Source: Auritidibacter sp. Marseille-P8566
GTDB lineage: Bacteria; Bacteroidota; Bacteroidia; Flavobacteriales; Flavobacteriaceae
Assembly: GCA_943325595.2 (NCBI GenBank)
Contig: CALPQA020000070.1
Span: 1 to 7,886, forward strand
Direction: 5' to 3'
Length of the DNA: 7,886 nt
A program made the position numbers and the translations under genes. The notes under the pieces were generated by a model. It saw nothing but the letters and a program-made list of their open reading frames with translations. It did not search any database and was not told the DNA's origin. This document shows positions 5,349 through 7,886 of the stretch, piece after piece. Within the stretch, counting starts at the first letter, position 1, and each line of letters begins with the position of its first letter.

Positions 5349-7886
5349 TTAAACATACGCTTCTATTGGCGCACAAGAGCAAACCAAATTTCTATCTCCA
5401 TAGGCATCATCCGTTCTTCGAACGGTTGGCCAAAATTTATTTTCAGCAATATATTCTAATGGAAATGCAGCCTGTTCTCTAGTATATGGAAAATCCCATA
5501 CCTCAGTTGTAAGCATCGCTAAGGTATGTGGTGCATTTTTCAAAACAGTATTGTGATTTTCAATATCACTAGCTTCAATTTCTTTTCTAATGGCAATCAT
5601 AGCATCACAAAAGCGATCTAATTCTTCTAAATTTTCACTTTCTGTAGGCTCAATCATCAAGGTTCCTGCTACTGGAAATGAAACTGTTGGTGCATGAAAT
5701 CCATAATCCATCAATCGTTTTGCAATATCAGTTACCTCAACACCTTTTTGTTTGAAAGGGCGACATTCCAAAATCATTTCGTGAGCTGCACGTCCCATTT
5801 CACCTGAATACAATGTATCATAATGACCGTTTAAACGTTCTTTAATATAATTGGCATTCAGAATCGCATATTTCGTGGCATTTGTAACACCTTCAGCGCC
5901 GAGCATTGAAATATAACCATATGAAATCAAACACACCAAAGCAGATCCCCAAGGCGCTGCAGAAATGGCTGTGATAGCGTTTTCTCCACCAGTACATATT
6001 AATGGATTTGATGGCAAAAACGGCACTAATTGTAGTGCAACACAAATTGGTCCTACCCCAGGTCCTCCTCCACCATGTGGAATTGCAAAAGTTTTATGCA
6101 AATTCAAGTGACAAACGTCAGCGCCAATTGTTGCAGGATTTGTCAATCCTACTTGGGCGTTCATATTGGCTCCATCCATATAAACTTGACCTCCATTATC
6201 GTGAATCAATTGGGTAATTTCTCTAATAGCACTTTCAAAAACACCGTGAGTTGATGGATAGGTAACCATTAAACAGGATAAATTATCTTTATGAAGAATC
6301 GCTTTTTCGCGTAAATCATCCACATCGATATTTCCGTTTTCTAATGTTTTAGTAACAATAACTTTCATTCCCGCCATGGCCGCAGAGGCTGGATTTGTTC
6401 CGTGTGCCGATGATGGAATTAATGCAATATTTCTATGATGATCCCCACGAGAGTGATGGTACGCACGGATAACCATCAGTCCCGCATATTCTCCTTGAGC
6501 GCCTGAATTAGGTTGCAAAGTGGTACCTGCAAAACCCGTAATTACATTTAATTGTTGTTCTAATTTGGTCAACATTTCTTTATACCCTTGCGCTTGGTCA
6601 ACGGGTACAAAAGGGTGAATGTTATTCCATTGTGGATTGCTTAAAGGCAACATTTCTGCTGCTGCATTTAGTTTCATTGTGCATGAACCTAAGGAAATCA
6701 TCGAGTGATTTAAAGCCAAATCTTTTCTTTCTAACATTTTAATATATCGCATCATTGCTGATTCCGAATGGTATTTGTTGAAAACATCATGTTTTAAAAA
6801 AGCAGAAGTTCTAACCAAATTTTCGGGAAAATGATTCGTTTCAGTCAATTCTTGAATTGTGGATGTCTGAATTCCATTTGCGGAAGCAAAAACACCAATG
6901 ATTTTATTCAAATCGGCAATACTTGTGGTTTCATTCAATGAAATAGAAACCGAATTATCGTTGATATAATAGAAATTTATTTCGTTTTGTAACGCAATTT
7001 CATTTACTTTTTTCGCATCTGCTTTTACTACAATAGTGTCAAAAAATGCGGTATTCGTTTGTTCGAAACCTAATTTGGTTAGTTCGTTTGCCAAAGTTGC
7101 TGCCGAAGCATGTACTTTATTTGCAATATATTTCAAGCCTTTCGGCCCGTGATAAACGCTGTACATTCCCGCCATTACAGATAATAATACTTGTGCGGTA
7201 CAAATATTTGAAGTCGCTTTATCGCGTTTTATATGTTGTTCTCGAGTTTGCAAAGCCATTCTCAAAGCACGATTCCCATTAGTATCAACTGTAACTCCGA
7301 TAATTCTTCCTGGCATACTTCTTTTGTGTTCATCTTTTGTTGCAAAATAAGCAGCATGAGGACCACCGTAACCTAACGGAATTCCGAAACGCTGTGTAGT
7401 TCCTAGAACAACATCAGCTCCCATTTCACCAGGAGGAGTTAATTTTACCAAACTCAATATATCTGCAGCAACGGCAACTTTTATTTCGTTAGCTTTTGCT
7501 TTTGCAATAAATGCTGCGTAATCATGAACTTGCCCAAATTTTCCAGGATATTGTAGAATTGCACCGTAAAAATCGGTTGAAAAATCAAAAGTTTCGTGGT
7601 TTCCAATAACTAATTCCACCCCAATTGGTTCTGAACGTGTTTTTAAAACAGATAATGTTTGTGGTAATATTTCTTCAGAAACAAAGAATTTACAAATATT
7701 ATTTTTCTTTTGGTCACGAGAACGAACATCAAATAACAAGGCCATTGCTTCAGCAGCAGCGGTTCCCTCGTCAAGCAAAGAAGCATTTGCGATTTCCATT
7801 CCCGTCAATTCAATAACCATGGTTTGAAAGTTCAAAATAGCTTCCAATCTTCCTTGCGCAATTTCTGCTTGGTAAGGCGTGTAAGC
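5349..7886 (-). CDS. gcvP: Glycine dehydrogenase (P-protein), 5' end outside window
   Basis: GcvP is the PLP-dependent P-protein of the glycine cleavage system. It decarboxylates glycine and passes the aminomethyl group to the lipoyl arm of H-protein; T- and L-proteins finish the cycle, giving 5,10-methylene-THF, ammonia and NADH. The visible 845 residues are in frame up to the window edge and begin AYTPYQAEIAQGRL, an internal motif of the family. About 100-110 N-terminal residues of a roughly 950-residue chain therefore lie beyond 7886. The TTG at 7847 is an internal Leu codon, not a start. Numbering from the edge, GSCTMKLN is at 400-407, the PLP lysine is Lys598 in LHKTF, and the glycine-rich loop HGGGGPGVGP is at 604-613. 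Both halves of the long single-chain form are present, unlike the two-subunit GcvPA/PB type. No break or missing key residue is seen. Confidence 0.97.
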   Translation of the reverse strand, partial: AYTPYQAEIAQGRLEAILNFQTMVIELTGMEIANASLLDEGTAAAEAMALLFDVRSRDQKKNNICKFFVSEEILPQTLSVLKTRSEPIGVELVIGNHETFDFSTDFYGAILQYPGKFGQVHDYAAFIAKAKANEIKVAVAADILSLVKLTPPGEMGADVVLGTTQRFGIPLGYGGPHAAYFATKDEHKRSMPGRIIGVTVDTNGNRALRMALQTREQHIKRDKATSNICTAQVLLSVMAGMYSVYHGPKGLKYIANKVHASAATLANELTKLGFEQTNTAFFDTIVVKADAKKVNEIALQNEINFYYINDNSVSISLNETTSIADLNKIIGVFASANGIQTSTIQELTETNHFPENLVRTSAFLKHDVFNKYHSESAMMRYIKMLERKDLALNHSMISLGSCTMKLNAAAEMLPLSNPQWNNIHPFVPVDQAQGYKEMLTKLEQQLNVITGFAGTTLQPNSGAQGEYAGLMVIRAYHHSRGDHHRNIALIPSSAHGTNPASAAMAGMKVIVTKTLENGNIDVDDLREKAILHKDNLSCLMVTYPSTHGVFESAIREITQLIHDNGGQVYMDGANMNAQVGLTNPATIGADVCHLNLHKTFAIPHGGGGPGVGPICVALQLVPFLPSNPLICTGGENAITAISAAPWGSALVCLISYGYISMLGAEGVTNATKYAILNANYIKERLNGHYDTLYSGEMGRAAHEMILECRPFKQKGVEVTDIAKRLMDYGFHAPTVSFPVAGTLMIEPTESENLEELDRFCDAMIAIRKEIEASDIENHNTVLKNAPHTLAMLTTEVWDFPYTREQAAFPLEYIAENKFWPTVRRTDDAYGDRNLVCSCAPIEAYV

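Noticed and set aside
6002..6217. Open frame antisense to gcvP, with two others at 7046-7282 and 7625-7816
   Set aside because: All three lie inside conserved gcvP sequence, including the PLP-lysine region, and encode nothing recognisable.
7845..7847. TTG as the start of gcvP
   Set aside because: The frame continues to the window edge with the conserved TPYQAEIAQGR family motif, so this codon is an internal leucine and the gene is cut by the window.

Overview
The window is AT-rich DNA whose gene content and protein style point to a Flavobacterium-like member of the Bacteroidota. The genus is inferred, not proven. Support: the genes start without clear Shine-Dalgarno sequences; a -7 box of the Bacteroidota type (TANNTTTG) precedes one gene; the glycine decarboxylase is of the single-chain form; and a group III truncated haemoglobin and a DUF1801 protein sit beside it. 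I see no rRNA, tRNA, CRISPR array, transposase or phage gene.

Left part (1-3401): a surface-polysaccharide region. Two family 2 glycosyltransferases diverge from a 62-bp spacer (968-1029). The rightward one is followed 2 bp later by a Wzx-type flippase with about 14 membrane spans. These are the parts needed to add sugars to a lipid-linked glycan and move it across the inner membrane. No polymerase, ligase or nucleotide-sugar gene lies inside the window, so this is one edge of a larger locus or a small satellite of one.

Middle (3398-4587): a KAS III-like ketoacyl synthase on the minus strand meets the flippase gene tail to tail. The two stop codons interlock in one TTAA. Its 131-bp upstream spacer is extremely AT-rich and holds a 12-bp perfect palindrome.

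Right part (4588-7886): a compact minus-strand series, gcvP - DUF1801 protein - truncated haemoglobin, with gaps of 14 and 15 bp, probably one operon. gcvP runs off the right edge, so its first hundred or so residues are missing here.

Overall the window looks like the join between a core metabolic operon and a more variable cell-surface glycan region. I found no convincing new defence or mobile system. The points most worth a second look are the ketosynthase beside glycan genes and the haemoglobin/DUF1801 pair behind gcvP.
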